Source: RGIG4140 sp045638265
GTDB lineage: Bacteria > Pseudomonadota > Alphaproteobacteria > CAAHEQ01 > UBA3637
NCBI GenBank assembly: GCA_045638265.1
Contig: JAZUBA010000050.1
Coordinates: 48,523 to 112,522, forward strand
Direction of reading: 5' to 3'
Length of the DNA stretch: 64,000 bases
Under the pieces are notes generated by a model that searched no databases, was not told where the DNA came from, and worked only from the letters and a program-made list of their open reading frames with translations. This document shows, piece by piece, positions 17,493-27,284 of the stretch (its first letter is position 1; every line of letters starts with the position of its first letter). A program made the position numbers and the translations under genes.

Positions 17493-18205
17493 TGATGCAT
17501 AAAATTAAAACAGGGATGATTTTAGCTGCCGGTCGGGGTGTTCGTATGCGTGAATTAACCGATACAAAACCAAAACCGTTAATGGAAATTCATCAAAAAC
17601 CAATTATTGATTATATTGCCGAAGGAATGATAAAACATGGGATAAACAATATTGTTGTCAATACATGTTATAAGGGCGAAATGATTAAAGACGATTTGTC
17701 TAAATATGAAAATATTTGCTTTTCCGATGAAGAAACAGCTCTTGAAACAGGCGGAGGTGTTAAAAAAGCCCTACCCTTGTTAAATGCGGATATGTTTTTT
17801 GTCAGTAATGCCGATCCGGTTTGGTTGGATAAAACAACAACGGTATTTGAACAACTGGAAACAGCTTGGGATTCGGATAAAATGGATATTTTACTTGCTT
17901 TAATTCCGACTACAAATGCCAAAGGTGATGTTAAAGACGGTAATTATTTCATTGAAAACGGCAAACCCAGACGACAACGTCCTGATGAAAAAAATATTCC
18001 GTATCTGTTTATGGGTGTTCAAATTTTACACCGCAGAATTTTTGAAAACACACCCAATGGCGCTTTTAGTTTACGAGACCTGTATGATATTGCCGAAAAA
18101 CAAAATCGGTTGGGCTATATTGTTTTTGACGGTATTTGGTATCATGTCGGTACACCGGAAGCATTAACGGAAACAAACCTTGCATTTGATGAATTGTATA
18201 AGTAG
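17492..18205 (+). CDS. murU: MurNAc-1-phosphate uridylyltransferase-type nucleotidyltransferase
   Basis: This 237-residue enzyme begins GMILAAGRGVRMRELTDTKP and continues KPLMEIHQKPIIDY, the sugar-nucleotidyltransferase signature. ETALETGGGVKKALPLL and FFVSNADPVWLD (metal-binding Asp) are also present. MurU makes UDP-MurNAc from the AmgK product. The pair forms the anhydromuropeptide recycling route. Its start is coupled to amgK by TAATG. Without biochemical proof the sugar specificity is inferred from context. Confidence 0.82.
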   Translation: MMHKIKTGMILAAGRGVRMRELTDTKPKPLMEIHQKPIIDYIAEGMIKHGINNIVVNTCYKGEMIKDDLSKYENICFSDEETALETGGGVKKALPLLNADMFFVSNADPVWLDKTTTVFEQLETAWDSDKMDILLALIPTTNAKGDVKDGNYFIENGKPRRQRPDEKNIPYLFMGVQILHRRIFENTPNGAFSLRDLYDIAEKQNRLGYIVFDGIWYHVGTPEALTETNLAFDELYK

Positions 18206-18212
18206 GATATAA

Positions 18213-21026
18213 ATGATTTACACGTTGAATCTTTCTGATAATTTTGCGGATAAACTGGTTGAAATTGTTTTAAACAGGCAAAGCAATCCCTTACAAACGG
18301 CACAGACACAAATTATTTTACCAACCAAACGAGCTTGTCGAACAGTACGGGAGGCATTTATTCGTTTATGTGGGGAAAAACCGATTTTAATGCCTCAAAT
18401 ACGAGCCTTGTTTGAAACAGATGATTTAATGCTGGATATACCCCCTGCTTTATCAAGGTTGGAAAGATTGTTTTTATTGGCACGCTTATGTCAAGCTAAA
18501 TCAAATATTGATACATTAGACAAAGCGTTTAAAATCGCAACGGCACTCGGTGAAATATTAGATGAATTTTACACATATGAAGTATCGTTGGACAAATTGG
18601 AAAATTTAATCCCTAACGAAGATTTGGCTCAACATTGGAAAGAAAGTCTTGTCTTTTTAGATGTTTTACGTTCTGTTTGGCCTCAGGTTTTAGCAGAAAA
18701 AGGCAAAATTGATTCAGCAGACAGAACCATTCGCCTTATTAACTGCTTAACAAAAAAAATAGAAAATCCGCATTTTAGCACACCCGTTATTTTGGCTGGT
18801 TTTGATGGTGAAGTGCCAGCAATCAGACGTTTAATTAAAGCTTTAAATAATAAAAATAATTCATTGATTTTATTGAGCGGATTAAATACAGAAATTGATG
18901 TTGACGATATGAAAAACATAACCGCTCAACATTATCAGTTTCATTTACATAAATTACTTAAACACTTAAAAACGGAACCGCAAAACATCTCTCTTTTATC
19001 ACAAAACAGTGTACCGCAGGAAGCACTTATTCATGAAGCTTTTAAACCGGCCGAACAAGCAGATGAATGGCGACATTCAAATATATCAGCTGATGTTTTA
19101 CAAAACGTAACCCGTATTGATTGCGATACAATAACGGAAGAAGCTTTAACCATAGCTCTCCTTCTTAGAGAAGTTTTGGAAACACCCGAAAAAACGGCCG
19201 CATTAGTTACATCCGACAGAAATCTATCCCGTCATGTAATTGCTCAAATGAAACGATGGGGTATTGAATTGGATGATTCGGCGGGAACACCGCTTCACCA
19301 CACACCAACCGGTGTATTCCTATCGTTAATTGCTGATTATGGTTTAAATAACGGCAGTGGCTCATCAACATTGGCTTTGTTAAAACATCCGTTGTGTGCT
19401 GATGGTTCTTTACCCGCTGATTTACGCAAAAAAGCAAAACAGGCTGAATATAATGCCCGAAGCAAACATACAAAACTGGATTTTATTTTTCAAACGGATA
19501 TGTCCGATTTTTTGCGAATTTTTGAACAAAACGATCCTGTTTCGTTTAAAAGAATATTAACTTTGCATTTAGAAATTGCTGAAAAATTGGCAAACAGTTT
19601 CGACAGAACCGGTATGCGACGCCTTTGGGAAACAGATGACGGAGAAGAAGCTTATCGTTTCTTTACGGAATTAAAAGAACACGCTGAAAATATCGGGTCC
19701 GTTTTACCGAGTTTATACGGCGAAACACTTACCTATTTAATGTCCAGCATATCCGTTCGTCCTAAATACGGTATGCATCCGCGTTTGGATATTTTAGGAC
19801 CGATTGAATCCCGATTAATTCATCCGGATGTCTGTATTATCGGCGGATTAAATGAAGGCACGTTTCCCCAATTACCTGATACAGGACCTTGGCTTAGTCG
19901 ACCGATGCGTCAAAAAATCGGATTGCCGTTACCTGAAAGCTCAATAGCTATGCAAAGTATGGATTTTGCTTACGCTTGTTGCGCCAAAGAAGTTTATTTA
20001 ACACGTTCTTTAAAAGCAGACGGTTCACAAACAATCCCGTCTCGCTTTTTATCCCGTATGGAAGCTGTATTAGAAGGGGCAGACATTAAATGGCAAATAC
20101 AAAAACCATTATGGACACACAAATTGGATATGCCGGATAAAATTGAAAAAACTGAACGCCCTGCTCCGATACCTCCGTTAGAATTAAGACCAACACAATT
20201 ATCTGTTACCAATATTGAACGCTTGATGTGCAATCCTTACGGTGTTTATGCACGCTATATTTTAAAATTGTATCCGTTAGATGAACTTGAAAATATGCAA
20301 GATAGATTGCTTTATGGTTCGGCACTTCATAAAGCTTTGGAAAATATGGTAAAAAACAACGTTTATGACGTACAGACATTGGTTGATGATATGATGAATG
20401 AATTACGGCGTTTAAATATGCCAGAATCATCTATGGCATTATATCGCCCCAAAGTGGAAAAAGTCGCACAATTTATCAGCAAAACACAAGAAGAACGGAT
20501 AAATAACATTCAAACATCTTTTGCAGAAATTGAAGGTGAATGGACTTTCAAATTAGATGATAAATCTGATTTCACCATTACGGCAAAGGCCGACCGAATT
20601 GATTATATGCAAGACGGCAGTATTGAAATCATTGATTATAAAACAGGAACACCACCAAGCAATACACAAGTTTGTCAAGGTTACAAGCCTCAATTACCTC
20701 TGGAAGGATTAATTGTTAAAAATGCAGGATTTAACGATGTTCCCAAAACAGAAAATGTTACTTTTTCATTTTGGAAATTAAGCGGTCAAGGACAAGGCGG
20801 AGAAGTCAAACCGGTTAACAAAATAAAAAAACAAAGTATTTCAGCAGAAGAAATTATGGATTTTGCCGATAATGGCGTCAGACGTGTATTAAACGCCTAT
20901 CGTGATGAAACAACACCCTATATACCTTACTTAAAACCGACACTGATTAAATATGATGATTACGAATATTTGGCTCGTGTCAAAGAGTGGCTGAGTGATG
21001 ACGATGAAAATAACGCAGGAGAATAA
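18213..21026 (+). CDS. addB: Double-strand break repair protein AddB
   Basis: A 937-residue alphaproteobacterial-type AddB, partner of AddA in the helicase-nuclease that processes DNA ends for RecA loading. The N-terminal part contains a degenerate helicase-like fold (TQIILPTKRACRTVREAF). The centre has LDILGPIESRLIHPDVCIIGGLNEGTFP, a hallmark of the family. The C-terminal PD-(D/E)XK nuclease shows LYGSALHKALE and IEIIDYKTGTPPS, then QLPLEGLIVKN. AGGA precedes the ATG. It is followed after 2 bp by addA. Confidence 0.94.
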   Translation: MIYTLNLSDNFADKLVEIVLNRQSNPLQTAQTQIILPTKRACRTVREAFIRLCGEKPILMPQIRALFETDDLMLDIPPALSRLERLFLLARLCQAKSNIDTLDKAFKIATALGEILDEFYTYEVSLDKLENLIPNEDLAQHWKESLVFLDVLRSVWPQVLAEKGKIDSADRTIRLINCLTKKIENPHFSTPVILAGFDGEVPAIRRLIKALNNKNNSLILLSGLNTEIDVDDMKNITAQHYQFHLHKLLKHLKTEPQNISLLSQNSVPQEALIHEAFKPAEQADEWRHSNISADVLQNVTRIDCDTITEEALTIALLLREVLETPEKTAALVTSDRNLSRHVIAQMKRWGIELDDSAGTPLHHTPTGVFLSLIADYGLNNGSGSSTLALLKHPLCADGSLPADLRKKAKQAEYNARSKHTKLDFIFQTDMSDFLRIFEQNDPVSFKRILTLHLEIAEKLANSFDRTGMRRLWETDDGEEAYRFFTELKEHAENIGSVLPSLYGETLTYLMSSISVRPKYGMHPRLDILGPIESRLIHPDVCIIGGLNEGTFPQLPDTGPWLSRPMRQKIGLPLPESSIAMQSMDFAYACCAKEVYLTRSLKADGSQTIPSRFLSRMEAVLEGADIKWQIQKPLWTHKLDMPDKIEKTERPAPIPPLELRPTQLSVTNIERLMCNPYGVYARYILKLYPLDELENMQDRLLYGSALHKALENMVKNNVYDVQTLVDDMMNELRRLNMPESSMALYRPKVEKVAQFISKTQEERINNIQTSFAEIEGEWTFKLDDKSDFTITAKADRIDYMQDGSIEIIDYKTGTPPSNTQVCQGYKPQLPLEGLIVKNAGFNDVPKTENVTFSFWKLSGQGQGGEVKPVNKIKKQSISAEEIMDFADNGVRRVLNAYRDETTPYIPYLKPTLIKYDDYEYLARVKEWLSDDDENNAGE

Positions 21027-21028
21027 CA

Positions 21029-24000
21029 ATGATAATTGATCAATCCATTATAGATGCACAACGTTCTGCCTGTAATCCGCTTCATTCTGTTTGGGTATCT
21101 GCTTCGGCAGGTTCCGGTAAAACAAAAGTGTTAACGGATAGAGTGTTAAACTTATTGTTATCAGACACGCGTCCGAATAAAATTTTATGCTTAACCTTTA
21201 CAAAAGCAGCCGCCGCCGAAATGTCCAATCGGATTACAAAAAAATTAAAAGAATGGACAATTGCCTCAACACAAACATTAATAGATGAATTAAAAGCATT
21301 AAGAGGATTGCCTCCGACTGAAGAAATGATATTAAAAGCCCGTCAACTCTTTGTTGATGTATTAGAAACACCGGGCAGTATGAAAATTATGACTATCCAT
21401 GCTTTTTGTCAGTCCGTGTTAAACCGTTTCCCGATTGAAGCACATATATCACCTCAATTTAACGTTATAGACGATACACGCTCCTCTTTGTTAATGAAAG
21501 AGGCCGTCAATGCAACATTTTTGAATCCTGATTTTCAAGATGACATTGATATGTTGAGTGATTACTTTCAGGAAAAAGACATTCAAACCATTTTTAACAA
21601 CATTTTAAAAAGTGAAGCAAAATTCAGGCAGTTTTTTCAAGCCCATCCATACTTTGAGGGGATTAAAAATAGTTTAAAGCAAAAATTTAAGTTATCTAAA
21701 TATCACTCTGAAAATGATATATTAATTGATATATATAATCCATTAAAATTTACAAATTACACTCCTGATGATGTTCTGCCGATAAAAGCCGTTTTTGAAG
21801 AACATAAAAAAACATATTTAACAAACGAAGGGGAAATTCGCAAGGCTAAAAAATTTCAGGTTCAGGAAGCTTATGATGTTTTTGAGGCATTTGAAAAAAT
21901 AAAAATGCTTAAAATTATTGACCTGACTGTTTGCGTTTTGCGTTTAATTCATCAAATCATTATCCGATACGAAATCCTGAAAAACGAACACGCTTATATG
22001 GATTATGGCGACTTGATTGAAAAAACAAAGCAACTGTTGACCAAAAACGGTATGTCTCAATGGGTGTTATATAAAATGGATGAAGGTATTGATCATATTT
22101 TAGTTGATGAAGCCCAAGATACCAATCCAGACCAATGGGAAATTATCCGATTATTCAGTGAAGAATTTTTTGCCGGATTAGGCAGAGAATCAACCGTTGT
22201 TCGCACTATTTTTGTTGTGGGGGATAAAAAACAATCCATTTACAGCTTTCAAGGCGCTGATCCTGCCGAATTCGGACGAATGCAAGCTTATTTTAAAAAG
22301 AAAGTAACCGATTCACAACATATATTCAAAATCGTTCCGATGAATGCGTCTTTCCGCTCAACTCAGACTGTTTTGGATTTGGTTAATCACGTTTTGCACT
22401 TTCCAAAAGCATCAAAAGGTGTTTTGGAACAAACCGAAACCGCCGATCACGTTGCCGTACGTAAAAATGAACCCGGTTTGATTGAAATCTGGCCTTTGGT
22501 TCAGGTTGATAAAAAAGAAGACAATGAAATATGGCCGTTACCGATTAAAGATATACAAGAAAGTGCCATGGTTGTTTTAGCCAATCAAATTGCTACTAAA
22601 ATCAAATCTTTTATAGATAACAAAGAAGAACTGAAATCCGAAGGCAGACCGATTGAGCCAAAGGATATTATGATTTTAGTCAGTCGCCGAACCGGTATTG
22701 TCAACGAATTAGTACGGGCTTTAAAAGACAGAAATATCCCCGTTGCAGGTATTGACCGTTTAGATTTATCGGTTCACATTGCCGTACAGGATTTACTCGC
22801 CATTGCCAAGTTTGCATTATTACCCGAAGATGAATTGAATTTAGCGGGTGTTTTAAAAAGTCCACTGATTGGTATGACGGAAAAACAACTGATGGATGTA
22901 TGCATTAACAGAGAAACTAAAAACTTATGGACACACATTCAACAAGCAAAATCTGAAACGGCAAAAAAATTAAATCAAATTCTGAATTTGGCAGATAAAA
23001 TGCCTGTTTATGAATTTTTTGCAACCATATTAGGGGCATTCGGCGGAAGAAAATCTCTTGTACAACGATTAGGCACAGATGCAAATGAAGCCATTGATGA
23101 ATTTTTAGCCTTAACACTTTCTTTTGAACAAGATTATACACCCTCTTTACAAAATTTTATCAACTGGTTTCAAAATCGTAACAATACCATTAAACGAGAT
23201 ATGGAACAAGGCGAACAAAATACCGTTAAAATTATGACTGTTCATGGTTCAAAAGGACTACAAAGCAATATTGTTTTTATGCCCGATGCACAACGTGTTC
23301 CCAGTAAAGGTGAAACATTTTTCTGGGCTGATGAATTTCCGATTTGGATTGCTCGCAAAGATTTGAAAAATAATGCTTTAACAAGCATCTATGACGAAAA
23401 AGACATTTTAAGAGAAGAAGAATATCATCGTCTGCTTTACGTTGCCTTAACACGCGCCCGAGACAGACTTTATATTTGCGGTTGGAGTAATACCAAAAAG
23501 AAAGAAGAAAATACGCCACCGACAAATTCAAAAGAAAAAGAAAAGACAATGAGTTGGCACGAATTAGTCTGTCAGGCACTTCCGCAACACATACAGCCTA
23601 ATCAAAACAAAATTATTCACATTGAATCAAACACAGATTTTATGCCAACGCAAAAAGAAAAGAAAGAATCATATACGCAACCGGATTTACCGTTACCTGA
23701 GTGGGTGTTTCAACAAGCTCCCGATGAAACACCACTCTCTAAACCGTTAATGCCCTCCCGTATTACACCCAATGAACCGCAAACGGAATCAATTATCGGG
23801 ACAACACAGGAAACAGCACTGAAACGAGGCATATTTTTGCATAAACTGATTCAATATCTACCCCAAGTCCCTGCCCTAAACAGAAAAGAGGTTGCATTCA
23901 AATTGAAGCCGGATGATATAGAAATTCCTGAAAACTTTTTTGATATATTTGACAACCAAGATTTTCAAACATTATTTGGCAACAATTCAGTTGCCGAAGT

Positions 24001-24298
24001 TCCGATTGCCGGTATTGTCGGAAAACGGGTTGTATCAGGACAAATTGACAGGTTAATTGTTACAGATAATGACGTGTGGATTGTTGACTTTAAAACAAAC
24101 CGACAAGTCCCTGAAACCCCGTCAACAGTCCATAAAAGCTACAAAACGCAATTATTCGCATATAAAAGCTTGATTAAAAATATTTTCTCTGATAAGATAG
24201 TCAGAACATTTTTACTGTGGACTGAAACAATGACACTCATGGAAATGACAGAAGAAATCAATTTAAACAGTACGGTTATAGAAAAGGAACTGATATGA
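21029..24298 (+). CDS. addA: Double-strand break repair helicase AddA
   Basis: AddA is a UvrD-like SF1 helicase with a C-terminal RecB-type nuclease, 1089 residues. Motif I is SASAGSGKTKVL at residues ~25-36. LCLTFTKAAAAEM follows, then motif II LVDEAQDTNPDQW, VVGDKKQSIYSFQGA (motif III), IMTVHGSKGLQ (motif V) and RLLYVALTRARDRLY (motif VI). The C-terminal nuclease has VSGQIDRLIV and VWIVDFKTNR, with FAYKSLIK. The length is normal. The last four bases (ATGA) form the start of the next gene. Confidence 0.95.
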   Translation: MIIDQSIIDAQRSACNPLHSVWVSASAGSGKTKVLTDRVLNLLLSDTRPNKILCLTFTKAAAAEMSNRITKKLKEWTIASTQTLIDELKALRGLPPTEEMILKARQLFVDVLETPGSMKIMTIHAFCQSVLNRFPIEAHISPQFNVIDDTRSSLLMKEAVNATFLNPDFQDDIDMLSDYFQEKDIQTIFNNILKSEAKFRQFFQAHPYFEGIKNSLKQKFKLSKYHSENDILIDIYNPLKFTNYTPDDVLPIKAVFEEHKKTYLTNEGEIRKAKKFQVQEAYDVFEAFEKIKMLKIIDLTVCVLRLIHQIIIRYEILKNEHAYMDYGDLIEKTKQLLTKNGMSQWVLYKMDEGIDHILVDEAQDTNPDQWEIIRLFSEEFFAGLGRESTVVRTIFVVGDKKQSIYSFQGADPAEFGRMQAYFKKKVTDSQHIFKIVPMNASFRSTQTVLDLVNHVLHFPKASKGVLEQTETADHVAVRKNEPGLIEIWPLVQVDKKEDNEIWPLPIKDIQESAMVVLANQIATKIKSFIDNKEELKSEGRPIEPKDIMILVSRRTGIVNELVRALKDRNIPVAGIDRLDLSVHIAVQDLLAIAKFALLPEDELNLAGVLKSPLIGMTEKQLMDVCINRETKNLWTHIQQAKSETAKKLNQILNLADKMPVYEFFATILGAFGGRKSLVQRLGTDANEAIDEFLALTLSFEQDYTPSLQNFINWFQNRNNTIKRDMEQGEQNTVKIMTVHGSKGLQSNIVFMPDAQRVPSKGETFFWADEFPIWIARKDLKNNALTSIYDEKDILREEEYHRLLYVALTRARDRLYICGWSNTKKKEENTPPTNSKEKEKTMSWHELVCQALPQHIQPNQNKIIHIESNTDFMPTQKEKKESYTQPDLPLPEWVFQQAPDETPLSKPLMPSRITPNEPQTESIIGTTQETALKRGIFLHKLIQYLPQVPALNRKEVAFKLKPDDIEIPENFFDIFDNQDFQTLFGNNSVAEVPIAGIVGKRVVSGQIDRLIVTDNDVWIVDFKTNRQVPETPSTVHKSYKTQLFAYKSLIKNIFSDKIVRTFLLWTETMTLMEMTEEINLNSTVIEKELI

Positions 24299-25029
24299 AA
24301 AAATTAACTGCTTTAATCTTATTACTATTGACAACAGCCTGTTCAGGCATTCCCAAAGCACCGGAAGGATTTGTTATGCGTGAGGCTCAAACAGAGCATT
24401 TTGCCGTTGCCGTATGGGAAAAAGAACCGTTATATAACAAACGCACCATTCGGTTTTACATTGAAGGAAACGGTAATCCACGACCGGATAAACCGGTAGC
24501 ATTAAGATTGGCAGAAAACGACAAAACACCAAATATTGTTGTCTTATCAAGACCTTGTCAATATATTAACAACAAACTTTGTGCCAATCAGGATTTATAT
24601 ACCGTTAGCCAATACAATCCTGAAATTATCAAAGAAATTGAGGAAATTGTTGTCTATTACATTCAAAAATACGATGCACCGAATGTAGAATTTGTGGCTT
24701 ATGACGGTGGCGCACCGATTGCTTTTTATATGGCTGAGAAGTTGGGACGCGTTAAAAAAGTTGTTACAATTGCCGGTATTTTAGATTTAGACGCCTATGT
24801 TAATAAACACAATTTACCAGCCTTTAAAGATGCTGAAAATCCGATAAAAATGGGCAGTAAAATTGCAAATATTCCGCAAATTCATTTTGTCGGCGGAAAG
24901 GACACCGAAACAACAAGAGGAATGGTTGAACGTTTTGTCTCAAAGTTACACAATCCGAAATCAGCCGTTGTTAAAGTTGCCCCGAATATGGGACATACAG
25001 GATGGGAAGATTTAGATTTATCATATTAG
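24295..25029 (+). CDS. Alpha/beta-hydrolase-like lipoprotein with atypical nucleophile elbow
   Basis: A 244-residue protein with a lipoprotein signal (LLLLTTACSG; Cys 17). The fold is that of alpha/beta hydrolases: VVLSRPCQYI, then a nucleophile-elbow position reading VAYDGGAPIAFYMAEKLG, an acid-loop VGGKDTET and a late HTGWEDLD histidine. The elbow carries Asp where relatives have Ser (GYSGGG type). It could therefore be inactive or use an Asp nucleophile. It is coupled to addA by ATGA but need not be functionally linked. It likely sits on the periplasmic face of a membrane; substrate unknown. Confidence 0.75.
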   Translation: MKKLTALILLLLTTACSGIPKAPEGFVMREAQTEHFAVAVWEKEPLYNKRTIRFYIEGNGNPRPDKPVALRLAENDKTPNIVVLSRPCQYINNKLCANQDLYTVSQYNPEIIKEIEEIVVYYIQKYDAPNVEFVAYDGGAPIAFYMAEKLGRVKKVVTIAGILDLDAYVNKHNLPAFKDAENPIKMGSKIANIPQIHFVGGKDTETTRGMVERFVSKLHNPKSAVVKVAPNMGHTGWEDLDLSY

Positions 25030-25062
25030 GATATTATAAATTTTTTATCTTTATCGGAAACT

Positions 25063-25095
25063 AAAAAAAGCTCTCAAAAACGAGAGCTTTTTTTT
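25063..25095 (+). terminator. Bidirectional rho-independent terminator
   Basis: A stem AAGCTCTC / GAGAGCTT is flanked by A and T runs on both sides. It ends the addBA run on the plus strand and the pilin-like gene at 25118 on the minus strand. Confidence 0.88.
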
Positions 25096-25117
25096 GTGGA
25101 AGTTACGAGATATTATT

Positions 25118-26929
25118 TTATTTACAGAGGGCGTAATCTGTATCATATGCAAGACCTGTATGAATATAACCTCTATTAAATGATATATCAATTGCAGCAC
25201 AAGATCCTGATGGTTGAAAACCAGTCCATCCAGAAGAATTACCATATGCAGAAATCATATTTTCAACAATTGGCGACACGTTTGTTTCTTCATATTTATC
25301 TTTTGCCGTTGTTGTATTTGCATGACAGAAACCGTATGGATAATCAGTAAATGAGTGAGCGCAATTGAAATCACTCAATGATACCATTGTTTTACCTAGT
25401 GCCTGACAGAAATTTTTAGCAGCCCACCAACCCATTGTTGTTTTAGATTTCCAAAACAATGCATTTTCGGGTTTTGTAGCTAAATCATTATTAACATTTT
25501 TGCATGTTCCACCCATATCGTCTGTTCTATTTAATTCTCGTATACAATAATCACGCCCGTAACAAGTTATTTGACAATATTCACCTGTACCACAATCGCT
25601 ATTATCTTTACATTCATAACCAACACACATCGGACCTGTTGTTGTAACCGGAAAATCAGGAGCATACCAATCACTGTCTTTACAAGCAGCGTAATATTGA
25701 GATGTACATGCATCACCACATAACCAACCATCACTTCCAAACATATCAGGAACAGGTGTTTTTAAAGACGAACCATCGTAACCTGTATTCGTCCATGCTT
25801 TATAGTCATTACCATATGCTGACCGCATAGCATTAATTGTTGAATTATTACCAAAGCAATCTTTCGCTTTACAACCATAATCACGTACTGATACAAGCTG
25901 TTTACCGATAGCTTCACAGAAATTAATAGCACTCCACCAACTCATTTTTTTAGATGACAACCAGAACGGTGCTGATGAAGGTTTATTTCGAGAGGATTCA
26001 CTGACTTTTTTACAGGTACCAATCGCACCAGATGAATTACATCCATTGCCACCTGTAATATCACAATAATAACCGCTTGTACAATCATTATTATAAGTAC
26101 ATTCACCCATGGCAGAATATGTAACCGGTCGTGTATAGGTATAGGTTTTTGTTCCTGTTTGTGTATATGTGTACGTTCCTGTCTTTGTTTTCGTATACGT
26201 TCCTGTCTTTGTTTTCGTATACGTATCTGTCGTGGTCGTTGTTGTTTCAAACGTTGTTGTTGTCGTTGTTTCTTCCTCTTCTTTCGGCAATGTTACATCA
26301 GAATTATTGTCATTTTCATTATCAAACCCTTGTCCCTCGTTGGCGTCAAATAAAAAGACAAGCTGATTATCACCGTCTTGACATAAAATGCCGTTGTTAT
26401 CCGTATGACCGTTAATGCGTTGTTCCACTAAATTCATCATATTTGCTGTCATTTGAGAGGCCGATTTACACACATCTTCCGGCACACTATCTAATGTCAT
26501 AAAATACCCTGTTTCATCAAGGTCGCAAGGAGTCGTTGAATCAGGGTCTTGTCCACAACCATAATCAAATGCATATCCGCCTGTATTGATTCTTCTGGCA
26601 TCATCATATGGTTCACCTAATGACATAACCGCTTCATCATCATGGATTCCACTCATAAATATAGCGAGTTGTGCATTTAAAATATTCAATTCATTAATGA
26701 TTTCATTAGAATGATATTTATTCATGGCATAGCGATAACCTTGCACCCCACCAATGGATAAAACGGCCAAAACTGCCAATACACCGAGCATCTCGGTCAT
26801 TGAACGACCATGTTCTTGCGGAACAGTTGCATCGGGCTGTGATTCGTTTTGTTGCAAATCGGATACAACATTGTTTTTTGTTTCATCAGATACTAATGAT
26901 TGATTTTGTTTGTGTTTTTTCTTTGACAT
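25118..26929 (-). CDS. Pilin-like surface protein with two lectin-like modules (locus P1)
   Basis: This 603-residue protein has a long leader (residues 1-41) ending EHG, then RSMTEMLGVLAVLAVLSIGG. That is a type IV prepilin cleavage site with Glu at +5 and a hydrophobic helix. A conserved pilin region follows (YRYAMNKY...INELN, YAFDYGCG, residues ~60-210). Then come an acidic and Thr-rich linker with 8-residue TYTKTKTG repeats, and two cysteine-rich modules. Each module has a C..NxDC..GxYC part and a WWxAxNFCxAxGKxLVSxxD part resembling a C-type lectin fold; the end is YALCK. AAGGAG precedes the ATG. It is probably surface-exposed through a type II/IV pilus machine encoded elsewhere. It is paralogous to 35458, 45613 and 50179. 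Confidence 0.82.
   Translation of the reverse strand: MSKKKHKQNQSLVSDETKNNVVSDLQQNESQPDATVPQEHGRSMTEMLGVLAVLAVLSIGGVQGYRYAMNKYHSNEIINELNILNAQLAIFMSGIHDDEAVMSLGEPYDDARRINTGGYAFDYGCGQDPDSTTPCDLDETGYFMTLDSVPEDVCKSASQMTANMMNLVEQRINGHTDNNGILCQDGDNQLVFLFDANEGQGFDNENDNNSDVTLPKEEEETTTTTTFETTTTTTDTYTKTKTGTYTKTKTGTYTYTQTGTKTYTYTRPVTYSAMGECTYNNDCTSGYYCDITGGNGCNSSGAIGTCKKVSESSRNKPSSAPFWLSSKKMSWWSAINFCEAIGKQLVSVRDYGCKAKDCFGNNSTINAMRSAYGNDYKAWTNTGYDGSSLKTPVPDMFGSDGWLCGDACTSQYYAACKDSDWYAPDFPVTTTGPMCVGYECKDNSDCGTGEYCQITCYGRDYCIRELNRTDDMGGTCKNVNNDLATKPENALFWKSKTTMGWWAAKNFCQALGKTMVSLSDFNCAHSFTDYPYGFCHANTTTAKDKYEETNVSPIVENMISAYGNSSGWTGFQPSGSCAAIDISFNRGYIHTGLAYDTDYALCK
26174..26221 (-). repeat. 24-bp tandem repeats in the P1 linker
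   Basis: Two perfect 24-bp direct repeats, with degenerate units on both sides, encode the TYTKTKTG units. The repeat is in frame, so slippage would change linker length without frameshift. Confidence 0.8.
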
Positions 26930-26963
26930 ATAAGCTCCTTATGTTGAAAATAAATCTGTAACC

Positions 26964-26992
26964 ATTGTAACAAAAGGTACGTTTAATTGCAA
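26964..26992 (-). promoter_or_regulatory. Promoter of pilin-like gene P1
   Basis: On the minus strand TTGCAA (26992-26987), a 17-bp spacer and TACAAT (26969-26964). The -35 lies in the gene-proximal arm of the inverted-repeat element; the -10 lies just outside it. Confidence 0.8.
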
Positions 26993-27123
26993 CGATTTCG
27001 CCTATAAGCACAAAAATTGGAGAACATAAGGAAATATCACAAACAAGCCAATGTTTGCAAATCACAAAAATTAAAAAAAATGCATAAAAACAAAAAAAAG
27101 TTGTTGCAATTAAACGTACGTTT
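26973..27123. repeat. Inverted-repeat element upstream of P1
   Basis: Arms 26973-26993 and 27103-27123 are inverted copies (20 of 21 positions) ending inward in TTGCAAC; the interior is 109 bp. The arms contain the palindromic core CGTACG (GGTACG on the gene side). The interior is nearly identical to that at 35257-35371 but, relative to the gene, lies the other way round. Here the GATTTCGCC end abuts the gene and the A/T-tract end is distal. The gap 26930-27284 holds nothing else I can identify. Confidence 0.8.
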
Positions 27124-27284
27124 ATCTGCAATATGGATAAACTGATTTTATTAAGAAATGTTAATCTGAATAGAGCTTTTTGATATAAAAAAATACAGAA
27201 ACAAACATAATCGCTCCATGACAAATAGAGGAAGTATTCGTCCATCAGCTTACATGACTTGTATCGTTATGAGATTGTTTTATG

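Noticed and set aside
26131..26415. Plus-strand frames with poly-Val/Cys repeats
   Set aside because: They are antisense shadows of the Thr-rich linker repeats in P1.
26886..27245. 119-codon minus-strand frame upstream of P1
   Set aside because: It runs through the promoter element and overlaps the P1 start; hydrophobic content comes from T-rich DNA and no ribosome site is present.
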